Assembly (NCBI GenBank): GCA_028045305.1
Contig: JAOFTV010000012.1
Location: forward strand, 1-50,000
Direction of reading: 5' to 3'
DNA from: Opitutales bacterium
GTDB taxonomy: Bacteria; Verrucomicrobiota; Verrucomicrobiia; Opitutales; Seribacteraceae
DNA length: 50,000 nt
Program-made: the position numbers and the translations under genes
Shown here: positions 15,420 to 24,452 of the stretch, one piece after another
Layout: each line of letters begins with the position of its first letter
Position numbering within the stretch: the first letter of the stretch is position 1
Notes under the pieces: model-generated
Told to the model about the DNA's origin: nothing
The model's input: only the letters and a program-made list of their open reading frames with translations
Databases searched by the model: none

Positions 15420-17892
15420 CTGGGGAGAACGGATTACGAGAATCCTTTTCCTCTTCGGGATACTCAATGCGGGAATGCAACATATTCAAGGTGGTTTTAA
15501 GAAAACTTTTCTTTATGGTAACGACCTCCTCGAAGGTAAGCGGACATTCGTCAAGTTGCCCGTCTTCCAGCCGATCCTGAAAAATAGAATCAAGCAACTC
15601 TTCCACGCTGTGATGGGTTACCTTGGAAAGGGAACGGGCGGCAGCTTCAACCGAATCGGCAAAAAAGATAATGGCACTTTCCTTGAAACGCGGGCGGGGA
15701 CCGTCATAACGGTATGTCGATTCATCGGGTTCCTGAAGTTCGGTTTCCCCGTAAGGCAAACTTCCCTGCTTGGATTTTTGCTTCGCTTGAAAGTAAAAGT
15801 ATTTAACCAAAGTTGTGCCGTGGTGTTGGCGAATCACATCTCGAATTACCTTGGGCAGGCGATTTTCACGGGCAATTTCAAGTCCTTCCTTGACATGACT
15901 TTTAATAATTAAGGCACTCATCGCCGGATTTCGGCGATTGTGAGGGTTGCCAAAGTCTCCTTGATTTTCGGTAAAATAATTGGGCTGAACCATTTTTCCG
16001 ATGTCATGAAATAAGGCACATGCCCGGCAAAGAGTTGGGTTTGCTTTAACTTCGAGTGCAGCATCTTCGGCCAAGTTTGCCACCATCAAACTATGGTGAT
16101 AAGTGCCAGGTGCTTCCACTTGCATACGGCGAAGCAAGGGATGGTTGTAATCGGTTAATTCAAAAAGGGTGGCATCTGTAGCCACTTTAAATGCATTTTC
16201 AATCAATGGCATAGCCCCAAGAACAAGAGCCCCCGTAAAAACCGATACAACAAAGGAGGCAAGGGCATGGTTTACTGGAACCATCCATCCACTACCCGAT
16301 GCAAAACCAATCCCCAGAGCAACCACCGCACCTGTCAAACCTGCCATGGTTCCTGCCTTAAGCACACTGCCCCGCAGACGCACCTCCCGACAGAAATACA
16401 CACCAACCAAAGCCGTGCACAATGATCCCACAAGCATTTCAATCCCAATCTCCTGCATAGCCGCATGAAAGACGCAAGTCATGATTGCGGTAAGCGTAGC
16501 CATTCGGGGACCAACTGTTATCATTACCACCATAGGAGCAAAAGCGATAGGCAATAGATAAGGGAGTAAACCAATAAGTAGAGGACTCGCCCCAAACAAC
16601 TCGGTTTCGCCGAGCTCCATGATAAAACGGGAAACTCCCAGATTTGCTACAATGCTAAGGGCTACAATCGTAGACCGTGGACCATCGGTCCAAAAACTTG
16701 GCAATACTAGGCTGACATAAACTACGCCAAAAAGTAAAGTGACAAAGGTAACGAAAATACGCTTTGGTAAAAGTACGCTGTCCTCCAAGGCCAAATCGAG
16801 GTACTCCTGATACTTTTCTAAGTCTATCGCCGTTACTTTTACTCCTTTACGAAGTATAATTTCTCCCTCACGAACAGAAATCAGTGTTGGTTCCATATCA
16901 TTGATCGCCCGTTCCTGAGCAGTCGTCGTAGCCAAACGGTCAATCGATCGCAAATTTAATCCCTTAATCAAAAAGGCCCCGAGATCGGCCGCCAGGTCAT
17001 TGCGCAACTCTTGGGCGGCAAAGGATGCATTTTCATCGGCAAACTCAATAATTTCTCGTAAGCACAAAACTTCTTTTTCCTCCAAAATAACCGACCCGGA
17101 CTTGGATGGGTCCAGGGATTCAAGAAAGGTTTGCAAAACAGGATACTCCATGACCAGGTCGCTTGGTTCGTAATCGGAAATATTGTCCCTTGCTCGATCA
17201 AAAACCACCAACTCGTTGGTAAACGCAATCATTTGAGAATTAATACGGGCAGAGGCATTGGACTCAGCTAAAAACTTTTGATCCATCGATGGAAACTGAA
17301 CCACCCCGGTAAGGTGTAACTGAGAAAGAATTTTGTTACCCAAATCAAAGAATGAATGTCCGCCCATTCGCGAGACATTCAAAACGGTAAGGGCTTCTCT
17401 TTCCGATAAAACAACTTGGAATTTCACCTTCAATTCTTCGGCAAGAGAAAGAAGGGCAATTTCAGTAGTCTGCTCGGGCATTTCCATCACCGCAATCATA
17501 CCCTCGCGTAACCGGATCATCGCCTTGGCAAAATTTTCCTCCCCGGCAAAATCCCGAGTAAATTCTCGGGGGGTACTACTCCTTATCCATTCCTCTGCTT
17601 CTTTTTTCCTTACTTCGCTAAGGTAGCTGAAAGTTCGATCACTGTAGACATTTTCAGGTGCCACTTCACCCAAGGTTCGTAGACCGGGGGGTTCCTGCCC
17701 AACAAAACAAATTATAATGATCGATATTCCAAAGATAAGCGTTTGAAAAAGATTTTTTCCCCAACTGTTCCAAAAGGCAGCAAAGCCCTCCCTTTGAACA
17801 AGAGGTTTTCCTTCATCAAGGACTGCCCTCCTCCGACGCCCGCCTCCACGACTGCTCATTCGGTTAGAATCGTTCTTTTCCTTTTTTGCCAT
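15409..17892 (-). CDS. pgpH: 7TM-HD family phosphohydrolase (PgpH-like, c-di-AMP phosphodiesterase)
   Basis: Large inner-membrane protein of 827 residues. It opens with an Arg/Gly-rich cytosolic tail (RMSSRGGGRRRRA), then one membrane helix near 45-65 (LIFGISIIIICFVG), a long extracytoplasmic 7TMR-HDED domain (~70-400), and seven helices (~405-590). The cytosolic HD domain has TYHHSLMVANLAEDAALE, then CRACALFHDIGKMVQPNYF near 620-640, then VIRQHHGTTLVKYFYFQA. The HD dyad plus additional His/Asp ligands make it catalytically competent. Characterised PgpH proteins hydrolyse c-di-AMP; activity here is inferred. The gene lies between phoH and ybeY with 17 bp and an 11-nt overlap respectively, consistent with one transcript. 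Confidence 0.9.
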   Translation of the reverse strand: MAKKEKNDSNRMSSRGGGRRRRAVLDEGKPLVQREGFAAFWNSWGKNLFQTLIFGISIIIICFVGQEPPGLRTLGEVAPENVYSDRTFSYLSEVRKKEAEEWIRSSTPREFTRDFAGEENFAKAMIRLREGMIAVMEMPEQTTEIALLSLAEELKVKFQVVLSEREALTVLNVSRMGGHSFFDLGNKILSQLHLTGVVQFPSMDQKFLAESNASARINSQMIAFTNELVVFDRARDNISDYEPSDLVMEYPVLQTFLESLDPSKSGSVILEEKEVLCLREIIEFADENASFAAQELRNDLAADLGAFLIKGLNLRSIDRLATTTAQERAINDMEPTLISVREGEIILRKGVKVTAIDLEKYQEYLDLALEDSVLLPKRIFVTFVTLLFGVVYVSLVLPSFWTDGPRSTIVALSIVANLGVSRFIMELGETELFGASPLLIGLLPYLLPIAFAPMVVMITVGPRMATLTAIMTCVFHAAMQEIGIEMLVGSLCTALVGVYFCREVRLRGSVLKAGTMAGLTGAVVALGIGFASGSGWMVPVNHALASFVVSVFTGALVLGAMPLIENAFKVATDATLFELTDYNHPLLRRMQVEAPGTYHHSLMVANLAEDAALEVKANPTLCRACALFHDIGKMVQPNYFTENQGDFGNPHNRRNPAMSALIIKSHVKEGLEIARENRLPKVIRDVIRQHHGTTLVKYFYFQAKQKSKQGSLPYGETELQEPDESTYRYDGPRPRFKESAIIFFADSVEAAARSLSKVTHHSVEELLDSIFQDRLEDGQLDECPLTFEEVVTIKKSFLKTTLNMLHSRIEYPEEEKDSRNPFSPDAT

Positions 17893-17909
17893 GGTTACTG
17901 TTAAATGTT

Positions 17910-18860
17910 TTAGCTATCTTCCTTGCCGTATGCAGCGATAATACGACTAACCAAAGGGTGACGCACCACATCACCATGATCAAATTCATGAAAGTGCGCA
18001 CCATTTACCTTACTGAGCATGCGCTTGGCTTCACGCAATCCAGATTCCTGTCTCGTTGGCAAATCGACTTGGGTAAGATCTCCAGTTACCACCATTTTAC
18101 TTCCCTCTCCTAAGCGCGTTAGAAACATCATCATTTGTGAGCCTGTAGTGTTTTGAGCTTCATCCAGCAAAGCAAAACATTTACTTAAAGTTCGCCCCCT
18201 CATGTAGGCGAGTGGAGCAATCTCCACCACCCCAGTCTCCACAAGTTTTCTCGCTTCAACGGGACCAAGAACTTCATCCATCGCATCGTAAAGCGGTCTT
18301 AGATAAGGGAGTAACTTCTCCTCCAAGTCTCCGGGCAAAAAGCCTAGGGCTTCCCCAGCCTCCACCGCTGGTCGGGCAAGAACGATGCGTTCGATCTTTC
18401 CGTCAAGCAAGGCATGTAAAGCTGCGATCATAGCCAAGAATGTTTTGCCCGTACCTGCCGGCCCTATTCCAAAGACCAAATCATTTTTAAGAATAAGATC
18501 CAAAAACCTTCTTTGGCCGAGGTTTCTTGGAACAACAGATTTTTTTCTTATCTGTAATTTCAGAGGGTGACTCAACAAATCCTTCAACTCCTGAGATTTT
18601 CCGGACTCCACTTTTTCGAGAAATCTTAAAAAATCATACTTTCCTAGAACAAAGCCCTGCTCGCGGGCACATTCCAAGAGGCTAAAAAGTTCTTCACACC
18701 GGTCGAGGTTGTTCGTCTCACCCTCCATGTGTAAAAGATTGCCACGTGCCACCACTTTCACACCAAGAGTGCTTTCCACTGATTGTAAACTTTCAGGTTT
18801 TTCTCCATAGAGCTTGTGAAATTGACGCTCCGATTCAAATTCGATCGATCGATCAGGCAT
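17910..18860 (-). CDS. ybeZ: PhoH family ATPase (YbeZ-like)
   Basis: Cytosolic P-loop ATPase of 316 residues, of the PhoH/YbeZ family that partners YbeY in ribosome maturation. The N-terminal ~90 residues resemble a KH-like domain (LGVKVVARGNLLHMEGETNN). The ATPase core begins with FGIGPAGTGKTFLAM near 130-145 (Walker A). It continues with VLARPAVEAGEALGFLPGDLEEKL and YMRGRTL, then CFALLDEAQNTTGSQMMMFLTR (Walker B, ~225-247) and VVTGDLTQVDLP. All family motifs are present. It is the first gene of the leftward block. The 231-bp gap to glgA is divergent and should contain promoters for both directions, but I see no strong consensus there. Confidence 0.94.
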   Translation of the reverse strand: MPDRSIEFESERQFHKLYGEKPESLQSVESTLGVKVVARGNLLHMEGETNNLDRCEELFSLLECAREQGFVLGKYDFLRFLEKVESGKSQELKDLLSHPLKLQIRKKSVVPRNLGQRRFLDLILKNDLVFGIGPAGTGKTFLAMIAALHALLDGKIERIVLARPAVEAGEALGFLPGDLEEKLLPYLRPLYDAMDEVLGPVEARKLVETGVVEIAPLAYMRGRTLSKCFALLDEAQNTTGSQMMMFLTRLGEGSKMVVTGDLTQVDLPTRQESGLREAKRMLSKVNGAHFHEFDHGDVVRHPLVSRIIAAYGKEDS

Positions 18861-19091
18861 AGTATTACCAAAGAGGTTGGGGTTTGGAATGAGGCACGGG
18901 TGTGGACGCGTCAGTCGGTTGCAATAATGACACGGGTCCCTCTAACAAGATCGGTAGAATATTTCACAAACCTCTTAAAATATCGCCTTCCACAGGGTGT
19001 CCGCAAGCATGGAATCCTCAGATGTTTTCTTCCTTTCCCGTTGCCAAATTGATTCATTCCTACATCAAATATCATATTTTTTACAATTTTG

Positions 19092-20546
19092 ATGAAAGTT
19101 TTATTTGTCAGTCCTGAAGTTAATCCGATCGTACGCACCGGCGGTCTTGGTGATGTTGTTGGGAGCTTGCCCCTTGCCCTGAGTGAGTTGGGTGTGGATG
19201 TTCGGGTGATATGCCCGATGCACCGGGTTGCAAACGATATAATTGGTAAAAAACACCCGTCACCACTGCACCTTAAATTAGGAGATAATCAAATCGATGG
19301 ATCCATTTTGGAATCTCGACTGGGGGCTAGCACTGTTCCAGTATACCTAATCAATTCCCCTGAACTATATGATCGTGATGGAGTTTATGCGGATGAGAAT
19401 GGAGATTTTTCGGATAATCCCCAACGAGCATTTGCCCTCTGTCAGGCGGCCCTTGAAATTGAAAGGATCACGGGTTGGAGAGCGGATGTTTTTCACGCCC
19501 ATGATTGGATGGCTGCTGCTGTTTGTGGCTATGTTAATGCAGCCAACGAAAAAAAACCAAAAAAAAACCAAACCAAATCCGTTCTAACAATTCATAACTT
19601 GCAACATCAGGGAGTGTTTTCACATCCGGACTTTTTATCCTCCGGCTTACCAAAAACTCATTGGGGAATGGATGGTTTTGAGCATGAAGGGGCATTAAAT
19701 CTTCTAAAAGGGGGGATTCAACATGCAGACAAAATCACCACAGTCAGCCCGACATATGCTAATGAAATCCGCACCGCGGAATATGGATGTGGACTGGAAG
19801 CAAGCTTGCAATATCGCGGAGCCGATTTGATTGGAATTTTGAATGGTATAGACGAATTTAGTTGGGACCCTCAAAAAGACAGTGCCCTTACTCTACCCAT
19901 TAATCCATCGCGACCAAAAGCTGGTAAGAATGCCTGTAAAAAAGCATTGCTCAATGAATTTAAAATGGACGAAAACTTAGAGTCTCCGCTCTTTGGTGTC
20001 GTCTCCAGACTTTGCGACCAGAAAGGCCTGGATCTCCTTATGGAAATTCTGCCGCAATTAATGGCCGAAACCCATGCAAATTTTACCATTCTTGGAAGCG
20101 GAGAAGCGGCGGATGAACAAGCGATAAAGGAGCTTTCTGCATCCTTCCCCAATCGCATTGGTGTGAATATTGGATTTGATGATGGATTGGCTAGAAGAAT
20201 TTTCGCAGGGTCTGATTTCTTTCTCATGCCAAGCCGCTTCGAGCCCTGTGGGTTAGCCCAGCAATACGCAATGAGATATGGTTCTCTGCCCATTGCCCGT
20301 AAAACTGGTGGACTTGCGGATACTATTCGTCCGATTGCCCACGGTGAGCTTTCGCCAAATGGGTTTCTTTTTTCCGAGTCAACGGGCAAAGATCTATGGA
20401 AAGCCATACAAGAGGGGCTCAGAGTCTTTGCCAACAATCGAAAATTCACCCAACTTCGTAAAAATGCACTCTCTCAACCATGCAGTTGGGAACAGGCGGC
20501 CAGGCAATACTTGCAAACTTACAATTGGACTATGGAAGATTCCTAA
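19092..20546 (+). CDS. glgA: Glycogen (starch) synthase GlgA
   Basis: GT5 glycogen synthase, elongating alpha-1,4-glucan from ADP-glucose in the cytosol; 484 residues from ATG 19092 (a TTG directly precedes it). The N-terminus VLFVSPEVNPIVRTGGLGDV contains the sugar-nucleotide loop, in which the usual Lys of KTGGL is Arg. Other marks are VFHAHDWMAA, then LTIHNLQHQGVF, then TTVSPTYANEI, ILNGIDEFSWDP, GVVSRLCDQKGLDLL, and the C-terminal SRFEPCGLAQQYAMRYG with RKTGGLADTI. Two poly-A runs at ~19549-19567 encode a KKPKKNQTK loop. No glgB/glgC/glgP is adjacent, so the glycogen genes are dispersed or lie outside the window. Confidence 0.96.
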   Translation: MKVLFVSPEVNPIVRTGGLGDVVGSLPLALSELGVDVRVICPMHRVANDIIGKKHPSPLHLKLGDNQIDGSILESRLGASTVPVYLINSPELYDRDGVYADENGDFSDNPQRAFALCQAALEIERITGWRADVFHAHDWMAAAVCGYVNAANEKKPKKNQTKSVLTIHNLQHQGVFSHPDFLSSGLPKTHWGMDGFEHEGALNLLKGGIQHADKITTVSPTYANEIRTAEYGCGLEASLQYRGADLIGILNGIDEFSWDPQKDSALTLPINPSRPKAGKNACKKALLNEFKMDENLESPLFGVVSRLCDQKGLDLLMEILPQLMAETHANFTILGSGEAADEQAIKELSASFPNRIGVNIGFDDGLARRIFAGSDFFLMPSRFEPCGLAQQYAMRYGSLPIARKTGGLADTIRPIAHGELSPNGFLFSESTGKDLWKAIQEGLRVFANNRKFTQLRKNALSQPCSWEQAARQYLQTYNWTMEDS

Positions 20547-20702
20547 ATTTTTAGGTTTTCTTTATTTAATTTCCTAAAGTAGTCCACATTCCGCTGGTCG
20601 GTATGTGTATAACTTTACCCATTGTTTTGTTCTTTCCCCTTGCCGTCAATATTTCAGGATGGCTAACCTAAAAAGCAGTATTATCTGCCTCTACATACTT
20701 AT

Positions 20703-23210
20703 ATGATATCCAACGGACCCTCCAGAACCTTTACCCAAGAAGCCGTCGAGGCTTGGTTTAGGCGACTCTGTACTACGGAATGGGAGAAAAATTTTACGGA
20801 AGGACAATTGAAGTCAGCCCAAAAATATTATCGGGAGGGATACCTTAGCACGCTGGATATTCAGGAAAACCAAGCAATTGTAACCAAAAAGATAAATCGT
20901 GAAGAAACCTATTCGGTAGTTGAATGGAATGGTAAAGGTCCAGAAATTCGCACATCACTAGATGATGAGGAAACCGGGGTCGCTTTAGCAACTGCTGGAT
21001 TATATGAAATCGAGGAATTAATTTCCGAGCTTCAGGAGGATGATCCCCTACTTGGAGAAGGATGGCTGGATGAAGAAACAAAACAGTCCAACAATAAAGT
21101 GAACGGGGCTGTCCTAGAGAAAGAAGCTGTGGAAGAAGCAGGAAGAAAAATCGGGTTAGAACTCCTTATCCGTATGGAAGTATCTGCCCAGAGAGGTTTG
21201 AGAGCCATTCCTGAATGGAAGAATTTAGACAACTCCAGAATTGCAGTTTACTCAAAAGATGCAGCAGAAGTTGAGAATTGTGACCGGCCCTCCCTAATGC
21301 GCTTTGTTGCTGAGGCAGGAAAACATGGTTTTGAATTTCAAAAAGGTGCGGGTGAATTCCTGCTGTCTGACTGGAAAAAAGTGGCCAAACTGGCGGATGA
21401 ATCCCTTTGCGGATGGGAAGATTCATTTCAGGTTGAATATGGCGGAGATGCTCATTTGCTTAAGCAAGGACAACGCACCTTAAATTGGGAAATCGAAGCC
21501 CGTAGCCGAGATGATGAAAATATGATCCTTCGGGAAAATTTTCATATTGGAAACCGTAGGCTTGGAACTCAGCACATTCGAAGAGTCACCAAAGCAAGGC
21601 AAGGAACAACTTTTATACGAGGCCATGGCTTAGTACGACTGGACCAAGATCAAGTTGAAGACTTTGAATGGTGGCAACGAAATCGTGGAGATTCCAAGCG
21701 TGCCCATTGGCCAAGATACATGCTCTTTTCTCTCTTCGCCCGAAAATATTTAAAAACCCGTGCCGATGGACAGCTTGATCATTGGCGGGAAGAAATCAAA
21801 GCCTTGGACACGAACGGGGCAGGCAAAAAATTTCCCTTTCTTCGACCCTACCAAAAACAAGGGGTCGCTCATCTGCATGCATTACATAGTTTGGGATGCC
21901 ACCCCCTGCTCGCAGATGAGATGGGACTTGGCAAAACCATGCAAACTCTTGCCCTGCTAAGTTCACAAAACTCCCAAGACTTACCCGACCTAGTTACTTG
22001 CCCCGCTTCCGTTGTCCCAGTCTGGGTAAAAGAAGCAGCCTTGCATTTCCCTAAGTTACAAGTGCGGACTTTGCGGAAGGAGGAAACCTTTGGGCAGGTT
22101 GATGAGCCGTGCTTGTGGGTGGCTAGTTATACTCAGTTGCGTAGGCATCGACACCTACTCGACCAAGTGGAATTTCGTTACGCCGTGCTTGATGAGGCAC
22201 AATTGATCAAAAACCCAAAGGCTAAAGTCACCCAGGCTTGTCTTTCCATAGACGCCCGTTATCGCCTGGCACTTTCTGGGACTCCGATTGAAAACTCTGC
22301 CCTTGATTTATGGACCATTTTCCGCTTTCTCATGCCCGGTCTTCTGGGTGCACGCAAAGAATTAGAAAGCTCCCTGATTGAAGATCCCTCAAAGACCCTA
22401 CAATTATTACGGAGACAAGTTACCCCCTTTGTCCTGCGTAGAATGAAAAACGAAGTGGCATCTGAACTTCCTCCAAAATTGGAGACCGAACTCCCCTGCC
22501 CCTTAAACGAGGAACAAAGAAAGGCATACAAAGCAATTGCCGAGGGTGGACTGCAAGCACATGGGAACGATTTGCGCGAGGCAATACGCCAATCTTCAAT
22601 GCATGTCTTTTCTCTGCTAACCCGTCTGCGTCAAGCCTGTTGCGACCTCGGTCTTTTGCCCGGCAGAGAGCATTTACCTGCTTGTGGCACGAAGAGCGAT
22701 TTGCTAATCGAGAAATTACACGACTTGGCAAGCTCCGGAGCGAAAGTCTTGGTCTTTAGTCAGTTCACCACCTTTCTCTCCCTCTTAAAGAAGCGCATAA
22801 GATTGGAAGTTCCTGAGTTGGAAATTCTTGAACTCACAGGTTCTACTCGGGATCGCTCTAAACCAGTGGACCGTTTCGAATCATCTAATGAACCAGTCAT
22901 AATGCTCGCTTCCCTCAAAGCTGCGGGCCTTGGAGTTACTCTAAAATCTGCAGATTATGTATTTTTAATGGATCCATGGTGGAACCCAGCTGTTGAAGAA
23001 CAAGCCATCGACCGGGCACATCGATTGGGCAGAGTCAAACCAACTTTTATTTACCGAATGGTTGCCCAGGGAACAATCGAAGAGCGCGTGCGTCAGTTAC
23101 AATTGCAAAAAAAGGAAACCTTTCGCCAAGTCATTGGCGAATTGGAAAAGCCAAGCGGATTAGCAGAACATTTTTCATCCCTTGAAGAATTAATTGAATT
23201 AAAGGACTGA
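20703..23210 (+). CDS. SNF2-family DEAD/DEAH-box helicase
   Basis: 835-residue SWI2/SNF2-type ATPase of the bacterial HepA/SNF2 group. The N-terminal ~380 residues are poorly conserved. Residues ~35-75 (YYREGYLSTLDIQENQAIV) resemble the flanks of a SWIM zinc finger but lack its Cys/His ligands. Helicase motifs are complete: I in LLADEMGLGKTMQTLALL (~402-419), Ia DLVTCPASVVPVWVKEA, II VLDEAQLIKNP (~495), III LALSGTPIENSALDLW, then in the second lobe VLVFSQFTTFLSLLK, V KAAGLGVTLKSADYVFLMD, and VI AIDRAHRLGRVKPTFIYR. It would remodel or translocate on dsDNA; the target is unknown. Likely monocistronic: 156 bp after glgA and convergent with the PEP-CTERM gene. Confidence 0.93.
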   Translation: MISNGPSRTFTQEAVEAWFRRLCTTEWEKNFTEGQLKSAQKYYREGYLSTLDIQENQAIVTKKINREETYSVVEWNGKGPEIRTSLDDEETGVALATAGLYEIEELISELQEDDPLLGEGWLDEETKQSNNKVNGAVLEKEAVEEAGRKIGLELLIRMEVSAQRGLRAIPEWKNLDNSRIAVYSKDAAEVENCDRPSLMRFVAEAGKHGFEFQKGAGEFLLSDWKKVAKLADESLCGWEDSFQVEYGGDAHLLKQGQRTLNWEIEARSRDDENMILRENFHIGNRRLGTQHIRRVTKARQGTTFIRGHGLVRLDQDQVEDFEWWQRNRGDSKRAHWPRYMLFSLFARKYLKTRADGQLDHWREEIKALDTNGAGKKFPFLRPYQKQGVAHLHALHSLGCHPLLADEMGLGKTMQTLALLSSQNSQDLPDLVTCPASVVPVWVKEAALHFPKLQVRTLRKEETFGQVDEPCLWVASYTQLRRHRHLLDQVEFRYAVLDEAQLIKNPKAKVTQACLSIDARYRLALSGTPIENSALDLWTIFRFLMPGLLGARKELESSLIEDPSKTLQLLRRQVTPFVLRRMKNEVASELPPKLETELPCPLNEEQRKAYKAIAEGGLQAHGNDLREAIRQSSMHVFSLLTRLRQACCDLGLLPGREHLPACGTKSDLLIEKLHDLASSGAKVLVFSQFTTFLSLLKKRIRLEVPELEILELTGSTRDRSKPVDRFESSNEPVIMLASLKAAGLGVTLKSADYVFLMDPWWNPAVEEQAIDRAHRLGRVKPTFIYRMVAQGTIEERVRQLQLQKKETFRQVIGELEKPSGLAEHFSSLEELIELKD

Positions 23211-23363
23211 ACTTCAGGGAAATTCCTTACAAAAAGTCCTTGAACCTGGACTCACGCGCACTATCTACAGATAACGCTTAAACCTTCGACCAATATCGTA
23301 CAATATACGAGTGCTATGTATATCTGTGATGAAATTTAATAAACAGGATAAAACAATAAGAAA

Positions 23364-24452
23364 TCAGGATATTTCTTTATCCACTTGCTCTATTTCTCCG
23401 TTCTTTTTCTTGCGAAATCTGCGTACATAAGACATCCCGGGAACCATTAATAATCCGGTTACCATAATGTAGGTTGATGGCTCTGGTACAGCAGAATATG
23501 TGAGATAGAAATCACCACTACCATCATGCCACACTCCCCAATTGCCCATCCAGTTATTAGCACTGTAGGAAAAATCTTCTGTACGAATATTAAAGCTGTT
23601 TGTTACGTCACCACTTCCCATATTATTGACCGTAGTACCGCTCATAAATAAAAATCCATTTGAAGTGCTGTAATTCCCACTCCATGTATTTCCTAAATTA
23701 TCAGGTGCTCCCTGTGAACCATTCGAACTACTAATTGCCATAAGATTGATGTCAAATGTTTGACCTGCTTCAAAATTGAGGGTGCCAAAACTCAGTAGAT
23801 CCCAATCAGTACCTGCAGTTCCTGTGGGATCAAAATCCTTAATCTGCCAATCATAGACACCGCCTGCGTTCCAGTCTAATGTAGTCACAGTAAAGTCTCC
23901 AATTGATGTACTTTCATTGGCGTCAAAATTTACCTGCTTTTTCGATGGAGAAAGGGAGGAGGAAATTCCTCTCCCTGGGGAAATATAATCGATCGCACCA
24001 GCAGCTGATCCAATTGTTACAGCACTGATTGTACCAGCACCTCCGATAATACTTTTCCCTGTGCCACCACTAACGGTAACACTCACGCTTTCATTAGCGG
24101 CAATTTCCAACTTTCCTTTGTTTATTGTGATAGCATTGTCCGAATCAATGTTGGTTCCATTGCTTGAACCATCACCAATTACCAATGTTCCATCATTAAC
24201 AATAATATCACCAGAAAAAGTGCTGGTGCTATCTCCAGTAATGCGCAACCGGGCAGTACCATCTTTTGACAAATCATTGCTACCCGTAATGACACCACTC
24301 AAAATTTGCTCCTCGTCATATTGATCTGCACTACCAACTGTGATTTTATTCACTGTTCCATTCGAACCTGAAAGTGTAATCGCTCCACTGTACTCCTGAG
24401 CAGAGGTTGAATTGGCTAATCCAATTTCAACAATTTCATCCCCCCCCCACAC
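23364..24452 (-). CDS. 3' part of a split PEP-CTERM autotransporter-repeat protein
   Basis: C-terminal ~360 codons of an exported protein whose 5' part lies at 24436-25728 in another frame. The reading frame here is open up to the G tract, with a GTG at 24452 as its only nominal start; real translation probably comes from upstream. It has an autotransporter-associated beta-strand (PATR) repeat, LSKDGTARLRITGDSTSTFS followed by DIIVNDGTLVIGDG, a second beta-rich region, then DWNAGGVYDWQIKDFD, which is common in PATR proteins. The C-terminus AVPEPSTYIMVTGLLM with a basic tail RRFRKKK is a PEP-CTERM sorting signal, implying exosortase-dependent processing at the cell surface. It has no beta-barrel domain. 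See the 9-G tract entry for the frameshift. Confidence 0.75.
   Translation of the reverse strand: MWGGDEIVEIGLANSTSAQEYSGAITLSGSNGTVNKITVGSADQYDEEQILSGVITGSNDLSKDGTARLRITGDSTSTFSGDIIVNDGTLVIGDGSSNGTNIDSDNAITINKGKLEIAANESVSVTVSGGTGKSIIGGAGTISAVTIGSAAGAIDYISPGRGISSSLSPSKKQVNFDANESTSIGDFTVTTLDWNAGGVYDWQIKDFDPTGTAGTDWDLLSFGTLNFEAGQTFDINLMAISSSNGSQGAPDNLGNTWSGNYSTSNGFLFMSGTTVNNMGSGDVTNSFNIRTEDFSYSANNWMGNWGVWHDGSGDFYLTYSAVPEPSTYIMVTGLLMVPGMSYVRRFRKKKNGEIEQVDKEIS

Noticed and set aside
20547..20702. Terminator or RNA gene between glgA and the helicase
   Set aside because: Only a 6-bp TTTAGG/CCTAAA stem with a long loop; nothing else structured.
23211..23363. Inverted repeat AAGGACT/AGTCCTT near the helicase stop
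   Set aside because: The loop of ~27 nt and lack of a T tract make a terminator unlikely; no other feature found in this convergent gap.
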